The notes below the pieces were generated by a model that was not told where the DNA came from, searched no databases, and was given only the letters and a program-made list of their open reading frames with translations. Positions 1-10,810 of a stretch of 24,976 nucleotides of DNA are shown here, one piece after another (position 1 is the stretch's first letter; each line of letters opens with the position of its first letter). The translations under genes and the position numbers were made by a program. Source of the DNA: Monoraphidium neglectum (taxonomy: Eukaryota; Chlorophyta; Chlorophyceae; Sphaeropleales; Selenastraceae); assembly GCF_000611645.1 (NCBI RefSeq), contig NW_014013366.1:1-24976 (forward strand), in the 5' to 3' direction.

Positions 1-349
1 CGTCCGGGGGGGCCGGGGCGTCGCGCACGCCGGCCCTGGGAAGACGCGCGCCCTGCTATCTTTGCCGCTTATGCCGCACGTTGCCGATGCTGCTGTTGCA
101 CGGGAGGCTGAAGATTTCAAAGCAGGTCTTTCGCCGCCTGGAATGATGACTGTGCGCATCAATCCATCAGTCGATGAGTCGAGTCCCAGTCCAGTGTCAG
201 GTGGCGGCGCCAACTTCCTTCTCTTCATCAGTTCTTGAACTACCGTGGTTGAGAAAGGCTCGAATCTACAAATCGCCCACGTCTTGGTTTATAACGAACG
301 TCAGCAGTCGTCTAGGGAGGCTGATTGCGGAAGGCCCCGCAGTGGCGCC
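1..349. other. 5' flank of the PFL-AE gene
   Basis: This GC-rich stretch lies upstream of the PFL-AE start codon. It must hold the 5' untranslated region and at least part of the promoter, but I see no clear TATA box or other named element. The reading frame of exon 1 stays open back to an ATG at 245. I prefer the ATG at 350 because the peptide that follows it looks like an organelle presequence, whereas residues from 245 to 349 have no recognisable character. No coding sequence of a left-hand neighbour was recognised. Confidence 0.5.
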
Positions 350-2777
350 ATGGAGATCGCTCGGGCTCTCACGTCTACCAGCATGTATCCCTTGGCAGTG
401 GCAGCCCTGCAGCGGCTCGGGCCTGGCCTCTGGGCGGGAACACGCAGCCTATCGAGCCTGGCGAGCAGTGCAGCAGCCAAGCCTTTTGAATTCAATGAAC
501 AGAGGCGTTATTACGTGCAGCCAGCTTCGAAGCCGTCGGAACCTGGGGACGCCGCGACGGCATCACCGTCGGTGGCGCCGCAGCAACAGCAGCAACGCGT
601 GCGAGTGCTGCCGCTCAAGCGCCGCATCATCGACCCAGCGCAGGACATTCCGGAGGTTTGTCCTTGATACAGGATAGACTGCTTGCCTGGTGCTCTCCTG
701 CCTCCTCTCTTACAACCTGCATGTAGTCAGCCAGCTGCTGACTGGATAGCACTTTCAAATTGCTGCGACGTTCTTTCGGCTCATCCCCCGCTATTCACGC
801 TGCGCCTACGGCCCCGCAGGTGTTTGGCCACATACACTCAACAGGTGCGCTCACAAGAGCATAAAATCATAGCGAATGCCGGTGTTCACCATCCTTGCGC
901 CGGCAGAAGGGGCGCATGCATGCTGCTCGGTGGCGCCATCAACAGTGATTGCCCCCGCGCATCCAATGTTCTCCCGTCCTCCATCACCATTGACCCACAT
1001 TACTAAATTACCCCTCCTCTTACAACTCTGATCACAGAGTCTTTCAGCACCGTGGACGGCCCCGGCGTGCGCTTCATTGTGTTCACCCAGGGCTGCGCCA
1101 TGCGGTGCACGTTCTGCAGCAACCCAGACACCTGTGAGCCGCTGCAAGCCGCGCGCGCTCACGCCGTCCCCAGCCGCTCCGCCTCCAGCCGCGGCCCCAG
1201 TTGTGCTAACCACTGCGGCTGCGAGTTCTGCTATGCGGGTCTTTTAAAGTGGGCTTTGATGCCCTGAAGTCGGCTGCCTTGATAGCAGCCAAGGCCGCTG
1301 CTGCTGCTGCCGCCGCTGCTGCAGCTGCTGCTGCAGCTGCTGCTGCTGCTGCGAGTGGTGGTGGTGGCACGTTGCCCAAGGATTGCTGCTGCTGCGTCGG
1401 CCGAGCGCGGGTGCACCTCTCCTCTCCCCCCACGCGAGCGCAGGGGCGGTCCATGGCGGCGAGATGGTGTCCAGCAAGGACGTTGCGAGCCAGGTGCGGC
1501 GCGGCAGGCAGGCGCTCGCTGACGCGCGTTTGTTGCCGAGCAGCGCGCCTGTGCACGTGTGCGGCCTGCGGGTGTGCGGCCAGGCGGTGGGCCTGCGAGC
1601 GAGGCCGGGCGGCCGGCCTGCTCTCGCGGCCGCCAATCTACATCCAGGCCACTACTCTCCGCGTGCACCCGCACTGTGTGGCAATCAGCATCCGCACCAC
1701 CACAACCTACACCTCCCCCTCACACGCGCTCATACACACACGCTTACACACACTCGCTCACACACACACTCACACTCACACACACACACGCACGCGCGCG
1801 CATTCCTCCAGATCCGCCGCGTGCTGCCCTACCTCAAGTCCTCCCATGGCGGCCTCACGTGCAGCGGCGGCGAGCCGCTGCTGCAGCCGCAGTTCACGGC
1901 CGCGCTGTTCAGGGAGGCGCATGCGATGGGCCTCACGACCACGCTCGATACCACGGGGCAGGGCACCAAGCACAAGAACTGGGACGTGGTGCTCCCCCAC
2001 ACGGATGGCGTCCTGTTTTGCATCAAGTCGCTCGACCCAGACAAGTGGGTCGAGGGCTTTTGATGCCCCAGGGTTCTCATGCTGGGCTTTGCACCAAGAG
2101 TCTGCGGAATGGCTCAGCTGGCACCTTCGGCTGAGGCTTCGGCTGAGGCTTCGGCTGAGGCTTCAAATGTTTTTCACAGCAGGCTTGTATGTCTGCTGTG
2201 GAGTAAGGTCAGCAGGCGCGGTCAAAGGCTGTGTGTAGAGCATCAGCACCCCACCCTCCCTTGGGCTCTGCAGGGCCCATGCTTAGTCAGCCCACACATG
2301 CACGCCTTCCCTTGACACACTTTGCGGATGCGGCCCTGTTGTTGGCCCCATCGTAAACCTCTGCCCGTTGTGATCGCCACGAAACCGCCACATGGCAGGT
2401 ACCTGTCGATGACGGGCCTCAAGCAGCTGGGCGCCCTCCGCTTCGCTGCTGAGCTGGCGGAGCGCGGCATCCCGTTCTGGGCGCGCTACGTGCTCATCCC
2501 TGGCCACACGGACTCCGACCGCGACGTCGGACTGTTCGCGGACTGGGCGGTCCAGCAGCCGACGCTGGCGGGGGTGGAGCTGCTGCCTTACCACCTGTAC
2601 GGTAAGAACAAGTGGGAGGCGCTGGGGCTGAAATATCCGCTGGAGGGCGTGCCGACGCCGGCGCCAGAGGAGGTGAAGAGCGTGGTGGAGCGGCTGCGGG
2701 GCGCGGGGCTGCGCGTGCTGTGCGAGGGCATGGCCAAGTCGGAGCTGTCAGGGGCGCACACTGGCGCCCACAGCTAG
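350..2777 (+). CDS. PFLA: Pyruvate formate-lyase activating enzyme (radical SAM), five exons, complete
   Basis: Exons: 350-655, 1040-1133, 1444-1493, 1812-2044 and 2399-2777, giving 353 residues with all junctions GT-AG and in phase. The enzyme is a radical-SAM activase that installs the glycyl radical on pyruvate formate-lyase, in anaerobic conversion of pyruvate to acetyl-CoA and formate. Residues 1-45 are rich in Arg, Ala, Ser and Leu with a single acidic residue (E2), like a mitochondrial or plastid presequence. The family motif [10 protein letters not shown] is at 105-114. The [4Fe-4S] ligands are C121, C125 and C128 in CAMRCTFC, followed by NPDTW, with the W codon split by intron 2. SGGEP at 168-172 is the SAM-binding GGE motif. 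The C-terminal part has [11 protein letters not shown] and ELLPYH, typical of PFL-AE. Exon 5 rejoins as DPDKYLSMTG. It is convergent with FNT-1. The family call is secure; organelle targeting is inferred. Confidence 0.94.
1294..1352. repeat. GCT/GCC trinucleotide microsatellite in PFL-AE intron 2
   Basis: An imperfect run of GCT, GCC and GCA triplets lies inside intron 2 (1134-1443), followed by a short GGT run. Read in one frame it would encode poly-alanine, but that frame does not connect to the conserved PFL-AE exons, so the run is treated as intronic. Confidence 0.85.
1731..1798. repeat. CA-rich microsatellite in PFL-AE intron 3
   Basis: An imperfect (CA)n tract mixed with CT and CG dinucleotides ends about 13 bases before the intron 3 acceptor (exon 4 begins at 1812). 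It occupies the place where a polypyrimidine tract is usually found. Confidence 0.85.
2126..2164. repeat. 12-base tandem repeat in PFL-AE intron 4
   Basis: Three head-to-tail copies of TTCGGCTGAGGC plus a partial fourth, inside intron 4 (2045-2398). No function is suggested. Confidence 0.85.
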
Positions 2778-5700
2778 GGGGCGGGCCTGCGCCACATGCG
2801 GGAGCGTCCGCACTTTGGGCGGCGTTGCCCGCTCGGGTGCTTGCACGGGTGCGATTGGACCCCTGTGCAGTCCTGCGCATTCGGTCCCGTCCTTTGCTCA
2901 CTGCGCCTTTTCGTCGCATTTTTGATCCAAGCTTGAGCCAGTGGACTCTTTTCCATTGGCACCCGGGGCTGTGGTGCGGGCGCTGGGAATTTGGGTTTGC
3001 TGTGAGAGAGCTTCTCAGCACTTGTGAGCGTTGCGGCAAGCCAAGCCCAGCTTGCCGCTTTGCGCGTCCCCAACGCATAGCCTGCAAGGGCCAGTACGGC
3101 ACCATTGGTCCCATCCTTCAACTTCCGGCAAGCCTCCTTGCACCTGCATTGCTTTTGCTGACGCCTGGGGCGCAGGCGGGGCGGACGGTGGCCAACCCCC
3201 GTGCTCTGCGCCGGCCCGCGCTCGCCCCAGGGTCAGGCGTGCGGGCCGCGCCGCGCTCCGGGTCGCAGCCTGACTTTTGGCCAAGCATTGTTGACGTCTG
3301 TCTCCCCAGGCTTTTCAAATCTTTCACGGTCTCAAACGGCAGTCATCCCACATCAACTCAAACCAAGCTATATATCAGGCGCGTCCGCACCTGCTGGGGA
3401 ACGCGCTGCGGCGTCGCATGTTGTATTGGCGCAACGATTCTGAAACGGCGTGTGCACGCGTGTGTGAGCCATCGCCTGCGACACGCACATATCACCGCCG
3501 CACCCACGCATTTACATAAAGCTTCGACGGGCGTCATCCGCTGTCTGCACCTTCCTGAGGCGTGGCTGCTCCCACATTGGTGCGCCAGCGCCGCCGCCCA
3601 ACTTCCCCCTCCAATGACAGCGTGTGACGTCGTCTCACGCACAACGCACCAGCGATGGCCGGCTGCGAGCGCCTTGAGCGCGGGCCGCGCGCATACGTAG
3701 AGCCCCCACGCACCGCAGCTTGAGCCGCTGCAAGGTTCCAAGAGCCCTGTCTTGCGTTTGCGCTCACGCTGCAATTTCGGGCTCCCACACGGGTCTTGTC
3801 GCTTTGGACGGATATGCGATGTCATGTCCTGCCGTTTAATTAGGAAGTCCGTTAACGAACATGCAGTGCGGTGGCGCGCTGTCCTGCTGCCTGAGCAACG
3901 CGTCGCAGCAGCGCGCGCGGACGCTCTGTCCCCGTGCTCTAATTCCTGGCTGTTCGCGTCATGCAGCTGCATCTCATCGATTTTCCAAGCGCTTCACGTA
4001 ACGGTTCCGGCACTCGCCGACGGAATGCAGGCCAGGCGCAACCTGGCACCAGCGCCTCGCATAGGGCGCCCTGCGACAAGCGCCAGCACCACTGTCTAAA
4101 TCATGCATCCGTCAAGCAAGTGGCGCGCGGGAACGGCATTATGCCGCTCGTCACACCGTCCCAGCAGCTCCAGTCGGCGCTGCTGGGAAACTTGCCGTTA
4201 CTTGCAAGCTCTTCAACTCCGCAGGGCCCACCTTCACCTTGTGGCCGGCCACCACCCTTGCAGCTGTGAATGACCTGCCGCATGCTTGCTGCACGGCGTA
4301 CATCCCCACTAAGCCATCACCCCATCCCTCATGCAGTCGAGTGGCTGGGCGACACAGCTGTTGTTGTGGCCGAGCTGACGTAATTTGTAATCAACACCCT
4401 ACCTCGCCTTTCAGATTCGCATCGAGCCTTGCTCCAGGGCTGATGGAAGCATCATACAGGCGCCTCGCTGCCTTCTTTCTTGCCAGTGGCGGGTCACAGG
4501 CTTCGGCCGTGGTCAATTCAGTGCTCCCGCTTTACACACATCAGGGTTGAGCAAGGCAAATCAACAACCCTTGCACCACGAGGCTTGCTCGCTCTCTGCT
4601 GGCTGTGTGACCACACACCCTGCTGATTGCAACTTCACATGAATACAGAGAAATCCCTGTGGTGATGTTGGAGCAGATATATAGCAAAGGGTGGCTCCTT
4701 TGCCCATTGTCGGTGCACGCCGAGCAAATCAGGGTAGCATGCAGCAAACCATCCTTTAGAAAAAGGAAATTGCCGACGGGGGCACCGTTTGCAGCCAAAG
4801 CCGAGGTGTCTGAGATGCATGTGCCGGAGTGGCGTCTGCACACGGGAGCAAACGGCCCGATGCAACAAGCATCCCTTGTGCGCGCCAATTCACCACACCA
4901 AAGTCAATCGGCAAGGTTTCCGGGTTTAGTGTGAAACCCTAAACCCTGCCTCTCCATCTCCTGACACAATCAACCTCAGAATTCAAATGCTGCGACAGGC
5001 GTTGACTGGGATCAACATTGTGCAGACGCACAGGCAGGTTGCGGCGGCCACGAGGCATATGTGGATCGTCAAAGCCCATCCAGCCAACAGCAGCTGCACA
5101 CAGCAATCTGCATGTCCCGCAGACCAACAGGTAGCGGTGCTGGACTGTGTGCAGAGTGGGGCCCTGGACTGGACAGGGCTGAGAGGCAACAATTGCCACC
5201 TCAAACGTGCCCTCCAACTCCGCTGCCTCATGCGTTCACGCATAAAGCAGTCACCGGGTGCGCCCTGACAACAGGGCAACTGCGCGAGGTGCGCCAGCAA
5301 AGCAATTCTGTTTGCACTCATTTGCATCTCATCAACTCTTTGCAGCTTGCATATCAACACCCTGCTGGAGAAACTAGTCAAATTCCTTTTCAAACCAAGC
5401 CAAGCCAGGCAAACACGGGACAAGAATTGAAGAGAAATATAAAATATGCTTGGACTGCAGACATGCATGGGCCATATCGTGGGCAGTCACAAGAACAGAT
5501 CGGGGGTTTTCCAGGCACATGCCTGCAAAGATGCACCTGCGCCGTAGATGGCAACTGGCCGCTGCCAGGCATGGGCACCCGCCTCCTTGGGCGCCGATGG
5601 CTGACAGCCAGGCATCACCTCATCCAGCCAACAATTTGCCGCAATTGGGCTCTAGTTTGTGCAAGCGTAACGGGGATGCGCTCTGGATGCCGGGCCACAG

Positions 5701-5967
5701 TGACATCAGAACGCATGGGGGCCGCTGTCATGTATGAGGAGTGATTGAGTGGGGTTTGTGCTGGTTTTGTTTGCAGGTCTACAAGAGGGGGCGAGCGAAG
5801 GTCTGTCAAATACAAGGCGGAGTTTGTGTGGGGGTGCGGGCCCAGTCGAGTTGCCGCAGCCGTCACCACCTGGACACACACACACAGGCCACGGCAATCT
5901 ACGATTGCGCGTCTGTGCAGCCGGGGGCTCGCGAGGTGATCTCTCTGAAAGAGAGTAGAGGCACCGC
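2778..5967. other. Convergent spacer between PFL-AE and FNT-1, no recognisable gene
   Basis: Both flanking genes end here, so it must contain both 3' untranslated regions. No open frame shows family similarity, and the open frames present lack the splice-consistent conserved blocks seen in neighbouring genes. A TGTAA pentamer, the usual chlorophyte polyadenylation signal, occurs on the plus strand at 4386-4390, but that is 1.6 kb from the PFL-AE stop and may be chance. Two telomere-like CCCTAAA/GGGTTTA motifs lie at 4922-4947. A segment at about 4984-5120 resembles one at 10640-10810 (separate entry). Confidence 0.5.
4984..5120. repeat. Degenerate dispersed repeat, copy A, 3' of FNT-1
   Basis: This stretch resembles the one at 10637-10810. 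The best-matching core is at 5008-5029, where GGG(A)TCAACATT-TGCAGACGC is shared, followed by a spaced match of the form GGCAG-n2-TGCGGC-n-GC-n2-CGAGGCA-n-ATG. It lies about 0.95 kb beyond the FNT-1 stop, and copy B lies about 1.0 kb beyond the FNT-2 stop. The two may therefore be relics of the duplicated unit rather than a mobile element. Alignment was by eye. Confidence 0.45.
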
Positions 5968-8900
5968 CTAGCTGGCAGCTAGGCTGGGTACCAAACCCAG
6001 GGCTGGTCGCAGGCCGCCTCTTGCACCCAGCTGCGGGATACGGCCGCAGCCTCTTGTCCCCGTGCCGGCCCTCCCTTGAAGGAATGCACGACGCTTGCGT
6101 GCCGCCCACTCTGTCAACGTCTTGTTGGGGGTGCCGTAAACAAATGCGTAGAAGGTGGGGACGCAGACAGCACCGCCAAACCAATTCCCGAGGGTGGTGG
6201 GCAGCAGGATGCCCACCGCCAGGTCGCGTGCAGTTAGGCTCGGGTGGCCCACGACAATGGCCAGGGGCAGCAGGTACATGTCTGCAAACGGATGGTTGCG
6301 TGAACGTGAAGGGGTGAGTGCGTAGGTTTCTGGCGGAGGAAGGCTGACAGTGTGGGGGGCATGGGACAGACGCCTGGCTGGGGTATAGTATGGGACTGTG
6401 CAAAATGCCGCGCCCATGCATGGTGTGTGTTGATGCATGGATGATGCGGCGTCCAGGGAGGTGCCAGGCAGTGCGGAGACAACTGAGCTTAAGCAACTGC
6501 AGCAGTAGGTCAGGGCTGGAACGCAACACAGCACTTTGCAGAAGGGCGGGCAAGGTATTCAAGCACGGACGGCACACACAGCGGGGGCAGCAGCGACCCA
6601 CTTGCAACAACGTGTTCGCAGCCCAGCATGACGAAAGCGCAGACGGGCATGCTGTGAAGTGGGCGGAGGTTGGTGGTGGCGGGTGTGTCACGAGTAGGTG
6701 GTGAGTATGTATTGAGTGTGCGGTGAGTGGCAGAGTGTCTCAGACCGACTGTAGCACAGAGCCTAGCATAGATAGATAGATAGATAGATAAGTTACTCAT
6801 ACCATAGCATCACTGCCATCGCATAGGTGGCACCCAGGTGTTTATAAGCATCATTCCAGAAAGAGGAGTCTCATAACATGGCACTGCGGCCTGCTGGCAT
6901 ATCCTAGCCATTATTCCAGAGTTGGGTCTCACTCAGCAGGCAACAGCAGGGAGTTTTGTCCCAGCTGCTGGCCCCTGTGCAGGTAACGATTACATTTGTA
7001 CAGGATAGCACTGCTTGTCTACGGTCTGGCAGACTGTAGACAATGCCTGCAGATGTTTCAATCCCCACTCTCAGGTCTCCGTTAGGGCCCCGCTGGTCAA
7101 AGTGCAACACCAGCCCTAACTCACCACACGCCAATGATTCTCCCCGGTGCGTCCTGAGCTGCGATGGCCAGCCACACGGCGATGCACAGCAGCCAGTTGC
7201 ACAGCAGGCCCAGCACGACGCATGCGCCAAAGCTGCGGTGTGTCTGCGTGGGCGATTGTTCATGGGTGACGCGGTGCTTTTCTGGCAGAGTATGATTGCT
7301 CTGGCATCGGTCCGCCGATGATGCAATCAAACCGAATGGATCATACCGAATGTGTTTTGTGTTTTTAAATTGATTTTTTTTTATTTTCTGAGCATTATTG
7401 ACTGACGTCACCAGGGCATAAAAAATCCACACATTCTGCTATCTCTGTCAGCAAGCGTGTACATGTCAGGATGTCTCAGCCCGACTTGCCCAGGAATCAT
7501 GACCCACCTTTCTAGCGACCAGGATCATGGTGAACCCATCCATACCCTGGAACATCTCCGACGCCGCCATCAGGCCCACAATCACAATCGTGCCCGCAAA
7601 GTTGCCCGACCACGACACCACCCAATGCCTGACGTGCGGGCGGGCGGGGGCGCGCAAGGAGCACACGAGGTGGGGGTTGGGGGCGCGCAGCAACTTTCAG
7701 GGTGGCAACAATGGTTGGCCTCTGAGATCCTCACTTTGGTTTTTTGGGGGAGGTCTCCATCCTGATGGCCTGCAGGTGTACGGCTGGACACCACTACCCC
7801 TGTACCCTGGATGATTGCTGTCATCGACCCTCGCGCTTCCCATCCAGAATATAAAGTCGACCAAAATTCTAAATCCTGAACCATGGGCCCCACCCGATGC
7901 ACTCGTGGAGCTCCCACCTGATGCAGTCAAGGGCCGTGGCGCGGCCCTCCCACCAGGCGGCGGCCATGTAGGCGCAGTTGCTGGAGAACAGCTCCCCGCC
8001 ACAGATGAAGATGAAAGTGAAGGCTGTCATCGTGGCAAGTGGGGTCCAGCACGGGCGCGTTTCAGTGTTGGTTGTTGGCTGAACCACTGGGTGAATGTTG
8101 TATATGGACCCAGCGCAGACCTCGTATGAGTGCATGGGGCCAGTGGCGCCCCCGCCATCGTGTATTCCTGTGCATGCACAATGCATGAGGTGAGGCGACC
8201 CGGTTCATGGCGCTCAACTTGTTGGGTAGCCCAGGACGAGGTAAAACAGCCCAGGGCGCTCCTGAAGAATGTCCAGCCCGATGTTGCCGCTGACCTGCGA
8301 CGGAGGCGGGGAGAAACAAGAACAAGGTGCGACTGGATGCGACAAGCAAGCGGAAGCATGCAGGACTGGCTCTGAGGTTCCTGGGTATGTGATGCAGCAT
8401 GAGGGGTGTGTGGCGTGTTCCGCGCCCAGTGATTGCGTGACTAGCCCACAGCTGCTTGCAGCTGTAGTAAACACTCACGCACGCAAGGCGCAGGCAGCAG
8501 CGCCGCAAAATCGCCTTCTGTATGCAAGCACGGCGCTGAAGCAACCCGTCAGGGGCAACCACACCGCGTTGGTCAGGGGAACGAGACTTAGTCGCAGCGC
8601 TCAGATTATATGCATGAATGCATCAATGCGCACCAGCAGGGTGATTGGTAACCCCAGCCCAATGTAGCAGCCGGTGATGAAGCTCAGAGTGACCAGCCTG
8701 AGCCACCCCATGCGGGCCTTCTCCTCGCCTGCAAAGTTCGGGCGGATTGCCATGGCAGCAGTACGCATTGGTGATGATGGCAGAGGATGCGAACAGGTCT
8801 GTACCCTTAAACCACAGACAGTAAATCGTTGGGGGTTGAGGGTGCACGCACTCGCCTCAGCATCTGTGCTGCTCGACACGAGCAGGGGTTGCTTAATTAT

Positions 8901-9299
8901 GAATTCCATTATGAGTGCACAAAAGCAATGTGCAGGGTAAAAAATGCTGTCTGCAGATGTCGGCAGCTGGGGCAAGGGGTGACGGCCTTGACCGCGGCAG
9001 CATGCATCCCATTAAGGGAAGGTTCTGGCCCTGCATCCACGCCTTTGCTCACCACGGCTAGCGTACTGTGCGTAGGTATCTGTTGGTGAAAGAATGAGGT
9101 GCTTGCCACCGCCGGGGCCGGCCCCTGCTGTTGATGGAGGGTGCTTGCCATAGGCCCCACCCTGATGCATGTGGCGCTGGCCATGTGCGCGGTGCGGCCG
9201 CAGGAAGAAGGGCGGAAGTTGCCCCGCCGGGTCCTTGGAGGCCGCGGCTGCGGTGGCAGCTGCGCCACAAGAGGCGTCCGTAAATTGCTGGGAGAACAT
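5968..9299 (-). CDS. Formate/nitrite transporter family channel FNT-1, eight exons, complete
   Basis: Exons on the minus strand: 9299-9053, 8728-8634, 8294-8219, 8023-7918, 7628-7508, 7243-7125, 6651-6602 and 6281-5968, giving 375 residues. FNT proteins are pentameric six-helix channels for formate, nitrite and related anions; plant and algal members are called NAR1. Residues 1-82 are a hydrophilic N-terminus ending in ILSPTDTY. GEEKAR starts at 83 and the first helix spans about 93-114. The FNT signature region is CGGELFSSN at 147-155, with S153 where E. coli FocA has Thr91. CNWLLCIA lies in helix 4. GCEHVVANMYLLP carries the pore histidine (H268) and N272. TTLGNWFGG is in helix 6. It is the most divergent copy. 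The ancestral stop is lost, adding 17 residues. Intron 3 uses a weak donor (GTTGAG). An in-frame ATG at 9479 could add 60 residues. The substrate is not determined by sequence. Confidence 0.9.
6768..6790. repeat. GATA tetranucleotide microsatellite in FNT-1 intron 6
   Basis: Five perfect GATA units preceded by ATA, inside intron 6 of FNT-1 (6652-7124). No function is suggested. Confidence 0.9.
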
Positions 9300-9577
9300 T
9301 GACCCGGCTACTTCAGCGGCTTGAGGGCCGAGGGGGGGCCTGCGCACGGGTGTGCATGCAAGATGAACGATTATGAGAATAAGCGAGGTGCTTTGTGAGT
9401 GGAGCGACGGGGCCGTCGGAAGCGCGGCGCTGGCGTTGATATAGCTTCTAGCAAAAGTGATTGTGCAAGCTAGCTGCATTGCAAGGCGTGGGAAGTGGCG
9501 CCGTGCGAACACACTGAGCGGTGCTGCCGCCTTCACGCTAAGTTCTTTCCCAAACGGTAGCACGTGCAGGTGGCCTT

Positions 9578-9745
9578 TTGGCCTGCCATGACTGATGCCA
9601 CCCTTGCTGCCGCTGCCAAGCTCATTGACTTCTGTAAAAGCAGCCTCCAAAGCTCAGGGGTGCAGCACTCAAGCAAGGCGTTGGGAGCCTGCAGAAGTAC
9701 GTGTGCCAGCGCGGGTACACGTGGCGGCCGACTCATCGGGAAGCA
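9578..9745 (-). promoter_or_regulatory. Conserved upstream element of FNT-1 (two-block)
   Basis: About 360-450 bases upstream of the FNT-1 ATG, on the plus strand, GGGTGCAGC..CAAGCAAGGCG (9658-9680) and CGACTCAT..GGAAGCA (9729-9745) match the two blocks upstream of FNT-2 and FNT-3 in the same order. This is the most diverged of the three, with a 4-base expansion in block 1. Similarity to the FNT-3 flank continues toward the gene to about 9578. It could be promoter, 5' untranslated exon, or passive remnant of the duplication. Confidence 0.4.
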
Positions 9746-10037
9746 ACACCGGACATGCAATCCCCTGATGCCGCGCACCACTGGAACAGCTTGGAGTGTT
9801 TGCCAGGTTCGTTCGAGCCCACCAGACGACGAGCTTCGTTTTTGGGTCACACGCAGACCGCGCGACCACCCTGGGACGGAACCGTCTCAGTGTCTGTCGA
9901 CAGGGAAGAATATCCTAGAAGAAACACTTGAATTACAACGCTTCATTTCAGTCCATCGGGGGGGGTCTGTAAAGGCTGTGCAACGCACTGCCGGCATATC
10001 AGTCGGTTGCTGTTACTTGGTGGGTGCCCCCTCGGCT

Positions 10038-10057
10038 CCAAGGTAGCCCTACCTTGG
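10038..10057. repeat. Near-perfect inverted repeat upstream of FNT-1
   Basis: CCAAGGTAG and CTACCTTGG flank a CC spacer, a 9-base perfect dyad. The half-site CCAAGGTAG also occurs at about 15142-15150 upstream of FNT-2. It could be a dimeric transcription-factor site or a chance hairpin. Confidence 0.4.
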
Positions 10058-10636
10058 CATGGAGGCAGGTGCTCAGGTAGTGGATGTGCAAATCTGGTAT
10101 GAAGCTGTAGCTGTATGTATTCCTGCTGTTTTGGCTTGGGTCGATTGATTGCATTGTACCCCAGTTGGGGGCGACTCGTCATCCCTTTCCTCTCAGGGAG
10201 GTCTTCAGCATCAACGTTGATGCTGCAAGCCTTGTTAAACATTGCAGGGCTGCGCAAGGGTAGTGGACATTTGCCGTGCGGCATGGCTTGCACTCTTACT
10301 GCACGTTGCCGCCACAAGCGCCGCTGATAGCAAGTGTGCGCCCGTGCTGCAGGAATGACACGGTGTTTCGTCATCACCAAGAAAAAGCCGGCTGAAACTC
10401 TGGTGCTCATTGTTGCAGGACAGCGCAGGGCAGCAGCGATATATTTATTGTACTCAAGCGCCGCCGGTCAGATCATTTACAATCTACCGGTGCCGAGGGC
10501 TGCACCGTGCGGGTGCCTGGGTGGCGTCTGGCACAGACAGCGGGCAAATCTTGCAATCACGAATCCAATTGACCAACCTCATTTGGCAAGGATATCATGG
10601 CACTTTGATTCCTGATGGCACAGATTTTACAATCAA

Positions 10637-10810
10637 CCCACTGTGAAAGGATTGGACAGCTGGGTCAACATTCTGCAGACGCGGTCGGCGCTTGGGCAGC
10701 GTGCGGCCGCGGCGAGGCAGATGATGAGCAAGCAGCACGGCTCGCTCATCAGCACTTGCACAGTGCGTCTGAATCCCCTTTTGCGGACCAGCGGGTGCAA
10801 CACATTGTTT
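10637..10810. repeat. Degenerate dispersed repeat, copy B, 3' of FNT-2
   Basis: Partner of copy A at 4984-5120. The core GGGTCAACATTCTGCAGACGC is at 10662-10682 and the following spaced block includes CGAGGCA. Weaker echoes of the core occur in FNT-2 intron 7 (about 12168-12215) and about 140 bases past the FNT-3 stop (about 18198-18250). Reading frames on both strands are open for 60-85 codons but match no family I know. Confidence 0.45.

Noticed and set aside
1249..2238. 329-codon plus-strand frame with a poly-alanine run
   Set aside because: It is made by the GCT microsatellite in PFL-AE intron 2 and runs through exons 3 and 4 in the wrong frame. The conserved PFL-AE sequence is in another frame with clean splice sites.
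3358..3972. 204-codon minus-strand frame in the PFL-AE/FNT-1 spacer
   Set aside because: Cys- and Arg-rich composition typical of a chance frame in GC-rich DNA; no domain or splice partner seen.
9790..9830. tRNA B-box-like sequence (GTTCGAGCCC)
   Set aside because: No matching A box, acceptor stem or anticodon arm could be folded around it.
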